Below, one piece after another: positions 45,000 to 57,500 of a DNA stretch of 64,000 nt. The position numbers and the translations under genes are program-made. The stretch's first letter is position 1; each line of letters begins with the position of its first letter. Source of the DNA: Schistocephalus solidus (Eukaryota; Platyhelminthes; Cestoda; Diphyllobothriidea; Diphyllobothriidae); contig WEDG01003429.1 of assembly GCA_017591395.1 (NCBI GenBank), positions 62,001 to 126,000 on the forward strand. The letters run 5' to 3'. A model generated the notes under the pieces. That model had not been told where the DNA came from and searched no databases. It saw only the letters and a list, made by a program, of their open reading frames with translations.

Positions 45000-47900
45000 T
45001 ATCAGGAGCTTTTTCGGTGATAGTCATATGGTTGCCCCTGCTGTTCCAGGTATGGCCGACCAAACGCATAAATATGGCCGAGAAGCGTAACGTGCTCAAC
45101 TGCCGTCATTAGTGAAGGTGAGATTCATAGGTAGCATAACGCAGGAAGTAAAGGCGAACGTTGGCACCGGAAGTCTCAGTTGATGTCTTTAACCAAAATA
45201 ATGAAAGCCTTTAGGGCAAAGCTCCTGTTACAGGCAAAAATGATGCAAGATTTTTGTCTTTTTAATCTAATTGGTGTACATAGCCGCCCCTCCGATTGTG
45301 TTCCGAACTAAATGAGTATTCCGAAAGTAGCCAATTCCCGCATGCCTCAGTCTCCATTTGAGATTGAACGTGGCCTTTTGTAGCGGTTGTCTGAACTAGC
45401 GAAGTATACATTGCTTGCCCTTTCCGCATATTTTAGGCTGCTTTGGCTGTAACCCTTTCGTTATTTGGAACCAGTATAGGTTTCCACCACACGAACCTGC
45501 AAGCTTGCCTATGCAATAGGATCAACCGAACGCATTCAAACAAAAAACATCCAATTTTTATGCATGAAAAAGGTGAAGTACCGCGTTTTCGGTTTCATTT
45601 TGAATGCCGGATTACACTGACAGGAGATCAACAAGAAGCGAGTCCGTAGTTTTGTTTTATGGTAGAACGTAGGTAAACAATCGAAAACATGTGCTCATAA
45701 AGTTAATCAGAAAGATGCCAATGCATTTGAACTTTATTTTTCCAGTGGCCAACATCTATATGTACTTGTGCTTTGGATGCACGTGACAAATCTAAATTGA
45801 CCTGATCGCTTACAAAAAGGAGAAAAACATGTTTAGTTTAACCTTCACCTAGTGGTTTGATTGATAGCCACCAAACTCCACTATCTGATGTGTTATACGC
45901 CTGTACACTACATTACCCGGTTGGCGACAAACGAAGCAAAAAACCAGATTTTTTGAGCTGCAAAGTAAACCTTTATTTTTCATTTCCCGGAAGTGTCTCT
46001 CCAATGAAAACCGATGAGGAATAAAAGCTTAGTAGCTATCTTATGCACAAATTTTGAATATTTTGCCAAAAAATGTTCCCTTTTAATTTGGGACACAAAG
46101 CAAACTAGAGAAAACCAGCAATTCCAAAATGTTTGCGGTTCCATTCCACCTGGTGAAGTTACATTTTCTGAGCACACGATGAAGTTTCAGGCATATATGT
46201 ATAAAGACAGTGGAAATCAAAATCAGAATATGCTTTCTGAAAGATTTGTTACTCACATCTAAAGTCGGCAATAGAAATCCTCCAGTTAATACAGGTGGAC
46301 TTGTGCTCCATTCAAAAAGAGGTAATATTTTTGACTCATAACCTCAGTCCTACCATTAAACCAAACACTAAATTTAAACCAAAAGCAACAGTTAATCCGA
46401 AGTTTAATCCTATCATCAGCCAAAGCCTTAACGTAACCCAAATCCTAACATAAATACGAGTCGTAATCTGCTTAATATTAGCACAGGGCCCCTGAATAGA
46501 GGAATTTAAAGTTAACTGACAGGCGCCCTTCGGTGGGAGTACCTATTCCAGCGCCTCAACCCCAACACTTAACCTCCGAGCCCCCAACTATGACGAAAAC
46601 TCAACTAACCCTGACCCCACCTGGAATTTGGGGCAATCTCACCTGTAATACAAGAGGTACCTAGAACAGTGCCCCATTCAGACAACTAAGATACGACTGT
46701 ACTTGTCAATGAATTCTTACCAGGCCTTATATCCGAGATAAAAGCGAGATAGTAATAAGGTTTAAGATATTCAGACAGTTGGTATCCCACCGTTGCCCCA
46801 ACCCCAACAGGATGACGATAGATAATAGAAGTAGGCTACGATATTGGAAGTTAGCTTACTCAAAAATGAAAGCCGAATTTCAGCTACCTGGTCTGGTTGA
46901 TAGGTACTTCAGTGTGTGCCTCAATGTCCCGCAGATATTTCAAATTTCGGGAAATGCGAGGAAATAGATTTTTTATCGCCAAATTAATTGAAATTTTCAG
47001 AAAAGCCTCCTCTAAACGCCTGCACGACTGTGCGATAGTCACGTGCTGGGACGACAATCGAACTCACGGACGCGCTCCCGCTCACCAGCCTATCAGCCAG
47101 TGCTGTCCTTATCAACACTACGCAAGATTTTCTCTTAGGGACGGAATTTCGGTGACTTCAGTGCCAGAGTACGGTCTGGACCACACCATCTTGAGAGCTC
47201 TGCCTCATAGTCAGCACTAAGGTGCACAGCAACTCGAAGCCAATGCAAGTCCCGGCAAAGCATGTCGCCAACAGCACTTGCAAGAAAACATGAGAATCTA
47301 TCCAAGGCACTTGCATCGGACCGCACCGCGGCAACACCGCGATGGATTAGGCTACAGTGACGAGCATGTCAGAAGTGTTTGTTGCGAGACTGCTGAAGAA
47401 AATTGACCAGACAGCCTCAGGAGATGCAGCGAGACGGAAAACGGACAAGTTCCGCAAGCCGTCTCAGTAACATATGTTGTGAGAAGAGATTGGTTACCCC
47501 CACCATCTTCTTTGGTCTCATGTGCTCCATTGTGCACGCGGGTGCCTACTGTGAATAGCAGCTGGAATGTACTAAAATTACTGAGGTAATCATAAATAAC
47601 ACCACATTCCGCTACAGTCGAGGCCAATTGCAAATGAGAATGAGGGGTATACAAAATGACCAGCTGACATGTAAGCAAAACAACATTTCAAAAACATAGA
47701 AACTGCGGTCAAAATAAGAACGATTTGTAAGCATCCAGGCAGTCTACGCTGATCAAATCAACTGAAAGTCGCCGTTTATCAGCTTCGGTGACGATTGCAG
47801 ACACTGCAGCATCCAGTCGAAAACACTACAGGCATCCGCAATGGTTCACGTGTCAATTCTGTTAGAAATTTAACAACAGGCTACGGCAAGTGGCACCAAA

Positions 47901-49100
47901 TGCTGACATTTAGTATCCGCCCATTCTACAGGAGATGATCAGGGAAACGTCCCGGCAGCCGACTGAAATCCGGTAGAAGTTTAACAACACTGCGACCAAT
48001 TAACTATTGAAAAAATGCCCTCGTGACCTTATGAGATGTTTAGGGAAGGAAGAATTCGCAATCACAGACCATCTGAAGCTGAGTTGTATACTCCGACCCA
48101 ACCTCTTTGGGATTATGTCCTTCATCCTTCTGACGGACACCTACTCCGATGCGTAGCTGCAATGGATATCAACTACTGACGAGAGCAGCAATTTTCACCA
48201 TATAAAGTATGCAGGTGAAAACAAAGGTATTAAAGGCCAGGATTCGCGATTTATGCTTCACAGGCGCTTACGCGCTGATCAGCACAGCCAAAAGAAGCAT
48301 ACGGCGGAGTCAGGGCCTATTTTTCTCCAGCTGCCCGAAATTTAGAGGGGCCGTTAGCACAGGCAAGATGGCGGGCATGTACGGGGGCAAATGAGCAATA
48401 CAATGCGCACACATGACAACTAACAATGGAATTCGCCTCACAGCAATGATTGCAATTGTGTGCCTGGAATGTAAAACTACTTGGATCGGCAGAATCTATA
48501 AAGAATTCTCTAAAGCCAACCAGACCCAAAGTAGTTCACAATATTCAGACAACACGTGCTGTGCACTGGCCCTCAACCTAACACCAGGCAGTTAAAGGGC
48601 TGCCATTCCAATGATGCTCCAGTTCAGAAGGGGTGCGTGGGCTGAGTGTAAAAGCCAGGCACAAGCCTTATTTGGGCCGCCTGCAGAAAATACTGGCGAT
48701 GAGATTGGTGGAGACAACCAGAGCACCCGAGATTCCGGGAGAGCATGAGCATGCTCAGCATCTACACTATGATGCGACAGGAAAATGACCGTGGTGCAGC
48801 CATGTCGACAGGATGGTTGATGAGTGCCCGTCAAAGCGAGTATATCATACTAGAAGATACTCACAGGCCCAATTTACGGAAATAACAAAATGACACATGG
48901 GGACGTCACTCCAGCACCTGGAAATCAACTAAACGTACTGAAAACTCATTTCACAGGAGCAGTGGGCCTATTGTAATGCCGTACAAAAAAGACCATAAAC
49001 ATTGGAAACCAACCAAGTACAAAATGCTTAGACAACGTGATAAGGACACCGGATGGGATTACTTTGTAGCTTTGGTTCCAATGCCCAAGTCCTCTAGATA
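45000..49100. other. No recognisable gene
   Basis: Scattered open stretches up to 108 codons. The most peptide-like is 46014-46262 (+), without recognised domain. About 46320-46640 contains degenerate CCTAA-type runs described separately. Confidence 0.35.
46330..46640. repeat. Degenerate CCTAA-rich tract
   Basis: Repeated short words of the type AATCCTAA, AACCCAAA, ACCATTAAACC and CCCCAACCC suggest a decayed (CCTAAN)n-like array, reminiscent of interstitial telomere-like sequence or simple-sequence drift. No run of perfect hexamers is present. Confidence 0.35.
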
Positions 49101-49152
49101 CATCATCATCATCCTCACCATCATTATCATTATTATTATCATCATCATCACA
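49101..49152 (+). repeat. (ATC)n/(ATT)n microsatellite
   Basis: CATCATCATC, then mixed ATC and ATT triplets for about 50 bp. Confidence 0.9.
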
Positions 49153-49159
49153 CGTTCAC

Positions 49160-50290
49160 GGACTGGTTTGACAGTCTTAGATACTTGCTAATCTCCAATT
49201 ATGTCAACAATACGGCCTCCAGCCACACCGGAACACAGTCAGGTAACCATTTTCCCAGAGCACGTTTTGCTGGGCATCCTAGTGATGGGGCGCCTTTGGC
49301 CCCCAAATGGCATTTCATAAATGGGGTGGAAGATGTGTCGGCTGCGAATCCTGGATTTACACACGCTAGTCATTTATACCAGCTACGGTTGTTGTGCCGT
49401 CCACCGCCAACCCGTTTTTAGGCACGCCTCACCTGCTGGACATCTATATTGATTAGCGAAAGGGGCGTACAAATATTTTAGGACCAAGTAACAACAGTGC
49501 CAATGTTCATGTTAGGAAGCTGCGAGTCGATTGGAGCACGACCGGAGTGCTATTGCCATGCTTCCTGTCCCAAACCCCTTACTTTCGCGTGAAATTAGCC
49601 GGCCACCTGGAAGTGAGTCCACCCGAAAGACAGTATGCTGTCACTTAGGAACTGAATAATAAATTCCCTAGGCGGCAGTTTGCAAACACATATATGTTAC
49701 CCCTTCCATTCGAAGGCATGTGGAAACATTTCCGTTTGCGTTTTATTGAGTTGAAGCGCACATTGCACACGCGCAAAAATTTTTTTTCGCACGCATGAAG
49801 CACAATAAGTTCGGAGCTTGACGACGGGTCCCAGACTCAATTCGTAGCAGCAACTAAATTTCCTAATGAGGCCAGTGCCGCTGTCTTGGAGGTCATTGAT
49901 TTCCCCGTCTTCTAGAAGAGAAAATATTTAGGCAGTCCATTTGTGCCGCTTTGTTCTAACACCAGTTCCCGAGTGAATGAGGTTCCACAGACAATTGAGC
50001 ACATGAATCTGTTTTGCGGTGATAAAAAGGCAATAGCCAGAACCAACTTCTTTCCTTATTGACTTTCAATCGTTCGTAGTTGATACGCAAAAATGGTTAA
50101 AGAAAAAAGGCAGCGCAGACATTAAGAAGAGCGGATTTACACCAGCGGTTACCAATGCCGCTGACAGCGATACAACACTAAAAACCTATGTACGGACCTA
50201 AGGAGATTTTCATTTGGCTAGTCGTTTCAAAACTAGTTTTACGCTCCCGTATATGAGCGACATACTTAACGCTTGATGCCAAAATAGGAG
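49160..50290. other. No recognisable gene
   Basis: Nothing with coding or repeat pattern was identified, apart from A/T runs. Confidence 0.4.
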
Positions 50291-50299
50291 TGTTCACTC

Positions 50300-51200
50300 A
50301 TCCAGAAGAAATACATAAGATTGGTGAGACAAAAGCTTTATTCGCCTGACGTTTCGGATTCCAAACCGAACCCACCCTCAGAGGCAGTAGCAGACACGGG
50401 TAATTTGTGCACCGGGAGTTGCAGTATTTATGGGATGCAGTCGCTGTGCTACTGCATGGCTGTGACAATTAACGACTCCCCTTCATCAATTATGTATGCG
50501 CTAATTGATCGATGGCCGGCATGTGGGCCGCTATCCGCTGACACTTCGCCACCCATGTTGGAGGTGGCTGATTGCTCTGACCAAACGGAGCCTCAACACC
50601 AAATATGGGTTGGGAGGTCATTACACTTGTTGATAGACAGGGGGCCTGTAAACCTTGATTCAAGCAACTCACAACTCACGCGATTATCCACTCTTGCGAG
50701 AATTTCGGCATAATCAAACTTGAATTTGTGGCCGGTTCTCGCTGAATGAGCCGCAACTTGAGAATTAGCGTCATTTCGCACACTGCTACCGCGTGTTAGA
50801 CAATTCACATCAGAAGTAGTCCTCCAGTTTCTCCGACATAGTTGCTTTGCCCGCAACTGCACCAGATCTGATAAACAACTCCAGAAGTTTATTGCCACAG
50901 CAGTGGGTCCTTTGGTCTCATTATCTGACGCCGAATGGTGGCCTCCGGTCTGTGTGCGACTCTAAATCCAAGTGTCGCGAGAAGGTGGCTGACGGCCCCC
51001 GATATATTTTGACATTTGTAATCGCTATCCAATATTTAGGTTCGGTGCAATCTTGTCACTTGGATTGTTTGCACATGCACCGGACCTGGCAGTTGAAACC
51101 GTTGAACTACTCTTACGAAGCAAATACAATGAAACGGAGAGTTGAATCGGACATGTCCTATCTCCTTCGCCGGTCTCAATGCAACGGATTTCGGAGTGAC
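50300..51200 (-). pseudogene. Penelope-like element 3' part with GIY-YIG endonuclease
   Basis: On - the reading is RVAHRPEATIRRQIMRPKDP near 50960, GVVYQIWCSCGQSNYVGETG near 50890-50840 (the GIY-YIG site, here VVY and YVG), then after a frameshift SQVAAHSARTGHKFKF and LLESRFTGPLSINKCNDLP. The last 150 bp match the 3' end style of Penelope-like elements, with an in-frame end followed by AATAAAGC on - near 50335. The RT part upstream is missing. Confidence 0.8.
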
Positions 51201-51489
51201 TGATCAGTTGAACGCGCGGCTCAAATAGGTAGTCGCGTTTTGGGCGGATTTTTGTTCTGGAACTGTACTGTTAAGCTGTTCGAATTTGCCCACTGCAGCG
51301 AGGTAACTTCGAATGAAACCGAGAGGGGGTTCGTTGTAGTCAGGATTTCGTGCCGGTTGGTTTATGGCCAGTCTTCTTCGTGTTGAATTTGGAGCAGCCC
51401 AACACCCTGCTGCACGTCTTCTTCTGTTCTGGCCTTTAGCACAGTGGATATTGGAGGCTGGTCTCAGGTACACTCAATGATGCCTCTTG

Positions 51490-51720
51490 GTTTCAGTTGG
51501 ACAGTTTTCTGTGGGTTAGGTATTCGATGTCTATTCCTGACCGTTCATCACGGTAGACGTTCATCAGCACAGCGGAAAACATGGGATTGAATGCAGTGCG
51601 AGCGAGTATGCAACCCTGCTCCACTACACCTCTCACCGCGAATGCTGAACTGCCCAATTGTCCGCTACGGTGGACTGCCCTACACAGTGAAGTCCACAGC
51701 ATCGCTTGAAGACCGATTCC
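51490..51720 (-). pseudogene. RTE-like RT fragment
   Basis: Reads SGQLGSSAFAVRGVVEQGC, then NPMFSAVLMNVYRDERSGI, matching TNEVKHDCVLPPTLFSLMFS and AMLMGAYCDEGPGIRIAY in the 32395-36140 element. Only this palm fragment is recognisable. Confidence 0.75.
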
Positions 51721-51729
51721 CTAAACCAC

Positions 51730-53110
51730 GTAATACATCGCGAAACATAACTCTTGCTTCATGAAGTGTGACTGCCTACACATGGCTGCAAAACATACCT
51801 GGCGTGGTGATTCTGACGCAGGAGAGGTTAAACAGATCTGCGACTTGAGCATTTATTTTAATGACGTCCGACATTTTGAGATGGGAAGCGGACTTCGATT
51901 TGGACTATATCGGGCAGTTAATAGGTTCGACTGGCCTTGCCAAATCTGTGACCGATCTTTGCTGAGCGCTGGATAAGCGCATGGCACTCTACGGATGGAG
52001 ACACTCACGCCGTCAATCCCTGTCCGATATATCGGCCGGCCGACAGGTCCAGACAGGAAATTGTTGCACGGAGAGAGGAGTGGGTGAAGCCGACGCGGAG
52101 GTACCCATCCTCCTAGAAATTCAGCTTATTACGCACCGCAAAGGGTCTGGAACGCTAAGTCTTGCCCAGGAAATCTTTCAGATGACAATAGTTTGGTCCC
52201 CCATAAAGCAAGAATCAAACCGCAATGGCTCTTTATAAATGCAACCTTCACTGCATCGCATGCACGTGAGGTCCACGACCTCCCCGTCATGTAGAGCCTG
52301 ACTGGTGTGTAACTAGAGGTCAGGTCGTGCGTGGCATACGTTAACTAGTCATTTAATCTAAATGATCGTACACCCATCCACCGTCACTATGAAGTTAATG
52401 TGCAACTGGTACACGGTAGGCGTGGGAATAGAGGTTGCGCCAACCTGCCCCAATATAAACGCTCGCACAATTTGCTACTGCGCCCTCGGATAATTATGTA
52501 CCCCACAGCTCGCGAGAGTCGAGTTATTGGAGAGGCCTGCTCAAGAATGCACGAACCAAATATAATCAAGATTTTTCATACCCCTGAGAACGTGCCTACG
52601 AGAAAGCTGACAACGTATCAGTTGCATCTCACAAAAAAACAACGGCGAAAAGAATGAAGAAGAACAGTAACGTAACAATTCGAATGAACATTGCACGGTC
52701 ACTGATCAAGAGATGCCGGGGTTCGCGCGCGCGAACGTGTTCAATATAGGTTGGCCTGTCTGACTGGAAGCCGAACACCGGTACTACACCCCCCGCCCCC
52801 CCATTCACTGCACTCGACGGCGGTGCGAGAAGGGAAGAGCTGACCAACGGACATATGTCTTGACAGTTTTTGATCCGTACACAAAAGGTAATCACAAAGG
52901 CCTCATCAGCAGCAAAGGAGGTAGAGGCAAGTCTGGCAAAGCAAAAATGAATAAAAAGTAAAATTACAGATAAGACTGTAGAGATCGACAGGAGGCTGAA
53001 AACAGGAGAAAGAAAAAACACGCCACAGGGAGTGAAACGGCGCCGCGAACGAGGAGCCAAAGGTAGAAGAGGATGATAGTAGCAACTGTGATGACGATGA
53101 GTCGGGAGAG
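51730..53110. other. No confident gene
   Basis: A 274-codon frame on - (53453-52629) overlaps the candidate exon at 53125-53412 in another frame; its later part is T/P/S/C-rich with one hydrophobic stretch and no family pattern, so it is probably chance. Confidence 0.35.
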
Positions 53111-53124
53111 GAGAAGAGGAAACG

Positions 53125-53412
53125 CTAGGACATGCCGGCATTATGTGGCGGAACAACTGGAGGTTCCAACTTGCGTGACTTTTTCTCACAGCTGCTGCTT
53201 TGCGACCTCCAGCGTGATGTGTAGGGAGGTCTAAAGGGTTTGGATTTAGTGTCGCTAGCATCACATCCGAAGTCTGGAACGTCGGCGCCAACCTGAAAGT
53301 TGGCCCTAGGATTGGCGCCCACCTGATTGGCATCCAGTTGGGCTTCGTCGAAAGACGGTTGTTCAAGAATTTCGCGGAACTGTGTCGCATCCATTGAATT
53401 ACATCTCTGAGA
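53125..53412 (-). CDS. Tentative last exon of the P5B ATPase
   Basis: Lies downstream of the confident C-terminal exon on -. Good acceptors (CTTTTGGTTAACAG and CTTCTCAGAG) lead into a frame beginning MDATQFREILEQPSFDEAQL and ending in a basic, proline-rich tail with a stop at 53125. The preceding exon ends in phase 2, which fits only the weaker AGAG acceptor (exon start near 53412); the better acceptor would use another frame. It could instead be an unrelated gene or a chance frame. Confidence 0.35.
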   Translation of the reverse strand, partial: SQRCNSMDATQFREILEQPSFDEAQLDANQVGANPRANFQVGADVPDFGCDASDTKSKPFRPPYTSRWRSQSSSCEKKSRKLEPPVVPPHNAGMS

Positions 53413-54222
53413 AGGCTGTTAACCAAAAGGATATCGAGCAGGTTATTTACCACGGCAAAAAAAGAAAAGGTAAAAGTTTCAAATTATTATAAAGCACTTT
53501 TTAAAAAGGTTAAGACAACGGAAGTGGTAACGCATAGAAATTGGCTCTGTCGCGATCCTGGTGGTAGTCAAGCCTGTCTAAATTTCAGTTCTAAATGTGA
53601 ATTTTCGAAGTTGCGCAAGTACACTTCATAGGAACCAAACTAATTTAAAATCTCAAACGACTTAAAATAACATCTGAGGACACAAGACGCATATGAACTA
53701 TTTGACATGGCCTGTAAAAGCAAACAAATACATTTGGGCAAGCAGATAGAATCTTAAGAGCTCCAAGGTATGACTTGAAAATTCCTATCATTCAAGAGTT
53801 CGAAAAAACAGACGACAGGGTATCCCTATCATGAAATCAGGAAGGAAATAAAAAGCCAGTTTGTCAACTAAATTCAAACCCTTTAAACGCATGAAGTTAG
53901 TCTCGAAGTGCATTGACGAGGGACTAATTGTGACAAAGCAACGTTTCCCTCAACTCGCAGAGCCGTTGTAGAACTTAAAAGCTTGCAAAAGCATTGGATT
54001 CACAGGTAAGTTGAAATAGAAGATTTACTCTACAGATGCCGAGTGTGTCAGTGCATTAAAAACTGGCTTTTTATATTAAATGGTCGAACAAAAGAGTGCA
54101 AAGCTGACGGTTTTGAGCAGAAGTCAACTCAGAGATATGACTTGTCACATCTCGTGACAGAAATGATCAGAGCAGAAGAACGCCAGCACTTACTAGGATG
54201 AAAAGCAGCAAACGATGCTTAC

Positions 54223-54579
54223 CCTATTGCTTGAGTCACGCGGTCGCTTAGAATGGGAAATTGAGGGATGGCCGGCATCAATTTGCAAGACGGTCGGGCG
54301 AAGCGATTGAGGGGTGCGTTCTGGTGCGTGGTTGCCGTGGGGAGTGAGATCCTGAGATTCTTCATCGAGACAGCTCGAGGTACCCGAAATGTTCCGAGAG
54401 CGGGTTCTGTGCCGACGGTCACCAGCAGCTCGTCTAACCTGGGCATCCTGGAGCTCATCCTCGGCAAAAATTCTGTGCGTATGTCCTGAATGCTTGCGGA
54501 GCGGATAATAGGAGGCCAAACTCCGGCCATGCGATCGATTTCTTCGCGAATTCGTTCGTAATCCTTACGCGATACGTGT
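54223..54579 (-). CDS. P5B ATPase exon: long C-terminal cytosolic tail
   Basis: Acceptor TTCTGGCTTTTAG, donor ATAGG|GTAAGC. Its first base completes the arginine codon of the previous exon. [16 protein letters not shown] and WPP match the end of known family members (basic KKxFKxLExE, then WPP), where those proteins normally stop. Here about 95 more residues follow ([34 protein letters not shown]), rich in R, S, T and P, and a further exon must follow. Confidence 0.85.
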
Positions 54580-57500
54580 CTAAAAGCCAGAATTTATGAT
54601 ATTTTTTAAAGCAGGCGCGACCGTTTATTATACACCCAAGTTGCTTAGCTCAAACAGTAAATATTACCTAGTTTGTGCTCATGAGGAAAAAGGGTAGACT
54701 AATTAAGCGGAGTTCTGCACCTCGATAGGTGGGTCGAAAAGAAGGCGTGATATAGTGGAAGAGGTGAAAAACTTGATCGACAAACGAAGTTAGAGCAAGA
54801 AAAGATCCGCTATTAAGGTGGTTAACCTAAAATAAAAAACGGTTGGCGGGCTGAAATTGTACATTATTTTAGTAACAAAAAATACCAAAGTCCAAAAATA
54901 CTGGCACCGGAAGATCTTATGCACGCGATTATTAGAGCTGCGAAATCGCTAGGTATAAATCAGTTTGCGGAAAAGCAAATATGTAGGGGTTACAGCGCAG
55001 GGGACACCGACTTCCCTATATAGGCGTGAAACTTAAAAGGTAATGCCTTAAAAATTCACCGTTGAATGACGACGTGGAATTCTGAAACACAATCAGGTTA
55101 ACAGTTATTTCCATAAATTCTCATTGGCCTTGCATCAGTTCGCAATTAGACGGAAGATTACCAGTCGGCGAACGAACACGTAGCTGTTCAGTAGCCACAG
55201 AGTTGACATGTGGGGATTGCACGTTAAAAAGGATAAGCAAGTGTCGAATAACATGTAGAAATCCGTTTCATTTAAATATGTGACATTCCTTGGTGCGCGC
55301 AGGCTTAGGTACTGTGATCAGATGGCCGCCAATAAGCTATGGTTAGTAAACTGGGCCGGATGGATTTCTGATAGTTATACAACATTACAGACTGTCTGGA
55401 AGAAATAATTTGAGGCCATGTAGTCGCCGTGTTTAAATGCACATTGTTTAAACTAGTAGCGGATGCTTCCATTTTCCCATTGAATGAACTAAGATTTGGT
55501 GGGCCAGGCGAGCCTGCATGTCCTCAGGGTGAAAGTGAAAAGTCACGGTCACAGAGGGAGCGTTAAATGGTCATGAGATCGGCAGATTCGACAGCAGTCG
55601 CCTTCTCCTGCTCACCTACATAGAACACTGCCTTCCACCTCCCGATCCAGGAGAAGACGATGTGAATGCGCCTTGAATGCTTCATTGGCGGCTGCTAGAT
55701 TACGCCTTCGTCAATAGACGTGATGTGTTAGAAATTAAGGAGATGTATTTAGGACTGCTGGCTACCACAGAGAGCGCAAAAGCCAGGAAATGCAAACACT
55801 TTATGATAGGACAGGACCGAATGTCAAACAACTTTAAGCAAACGCAGGAACTCTAAAGGAAAACAAACGCAAGTTTTGAGGTGAATGACAATGTCGAGAA
55901 CCAAAAGGGGAGGCGTGGGGTGCATGAAGGTGACCGCCAAGGAAAACATCGGTCGGGCACACCGACAGCACCAGCACTGATTATATCACAGTGACAGTGT
56001 CATCCAAAATTTGCTCTCCGATGAACAGAGGCTACATACCATCTACATGACCAGTGCTAACAACGATGACAAAGTCACATACTTCGGATGCAGAAACCTA
56101 CAGCAGCTATGGCCGAGGAATATAGAACGATTAGTAAAATCGCCGTCGAAGAAGTCAAAGGACATTCAAAATGCGCGAAACTTAAGAGCTTATTGGAGTC
56201 CATCAAAGCAGTTCATGGTCCCCAAGAGAGGAATGTATTATTTCTCGGTTACAAGGATACAACCCTATTAAAGGAGAAGTCACAGAACCTGGAGCGCGGA
56301 GCCACGCAGTTCCAGGGCATCCTCAAATACACATGCAAATCTGCGAAGAAGCCATAAACGAACTTTGTGTAGTGTACTCAGATGTCGACCTCCATCATCC
56401 AGTCCCTATAGTCCGATGTCGAGTCCGATGACGTCGACCATATGCCCCACAGCAAGGGTGGGCTCAGCTACGGTGATTTGCGTGCGAATTAGAGGATAGT
56501 GATAATATACTTGTGCTGAATCTACCACACACTTTCTCTCTCTCTTCTCTCACCCACCTGTGCCCGGTGTCAAGACAGAGTCAAGAAGACCGGAGGCGGC
56601 ATCAAGAGCAATTGACTGGCACGACGTGAGCCTGCACTTGGGTGGGTTATGAAGACCCCCGATGCACGGCATTTGGTAGGGGGCTCACATCCCCATTAAT
56701 GCCTGCCATGCCATGTGCGCTCCCGTTTCGGACCAGCGCATCTACCGCCTGATCAGTTTGAGTGTACATAGATCTTTCGCCTTGTCTTCAAGAGACGAAC
56801 TATGCTGTGCACTAGTTGCTCTACGGAGAATAACACGATGCCGACGTTGGCGACATCAAACTTTACACGTACGATGGCTCCCAAATTATTGACAACTTCC
56901 TTTAACCGTCCCAGCAGGTGCGGATTAAGGGTAATTCCGCCAGCATTTCAAAGACACCATTACGGTTTACATGTACAAACCGAATCGCAACCGGCGAAAC
57001 TGTAAGTTGGATCTCAAAAGTCAGGTTAAACCTATGGCCGGCTACAGCACTCCTAATGGAATCGCCTGGGCGTAAACTAAAGCACAATGCCGAGGATATG
57101 TATGGCTGTTGTGCTGGAAACGTTCACCTACGGAACAGAGAATCAACCAAGTTCCTTGTGGTTGCCTCCGGATAATACTGATGTTGAAGTGATAGGAAAA
57201 GATCCAAAACAGCATGATCCTGTAAAGAACGGTTTTCGTCTGCAACCTCCGCCGTGTTGAGATGTAACCGCAATGGGGCGACTAAGTCATGAAGAGGGAA
57301 GCGAGTAGTATATGTTAAAGTCGCTAGGTGTGCCCGCAGAGGGAGCTGACAACAATGGCGTTAGAAAGACACCCTCATGACATCTCTCAAACACACGCGA
57401 ATCAATCCTCAGGCCTGGAAATATCGGGCACAGAATCAGTAGGCATGAAAAAAACTATTCCAAGGACTAGAATAGTCTTCTTTGAACTAAACTGACTAGC

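Noticed and set aside
53125..53394. Start of an LTR-element gag protein (MDATQFREIL)
   Set aside because: No LTR, nucleocapsid knuckle or pol follows. Position and strand fit the ATPase gene's end better, though still tentatively.
52629..53453. 274-codon frame on - as a membrane protein
   Set aside because: It overlaps a more plausible exon in another frame, has biased T/P/S/C composition and shows no family pattern.
42897..57012. A 14-kb transposon with 1.1-kb terminal inverted repeats
   Set aside because: The interval includes the 3' end of the ATPase gene, the second repeat lies inside that gene's intron, and each repeat carries its own RTE-like fragment. Two independent dispersed copies in opposite orientation are simpler.
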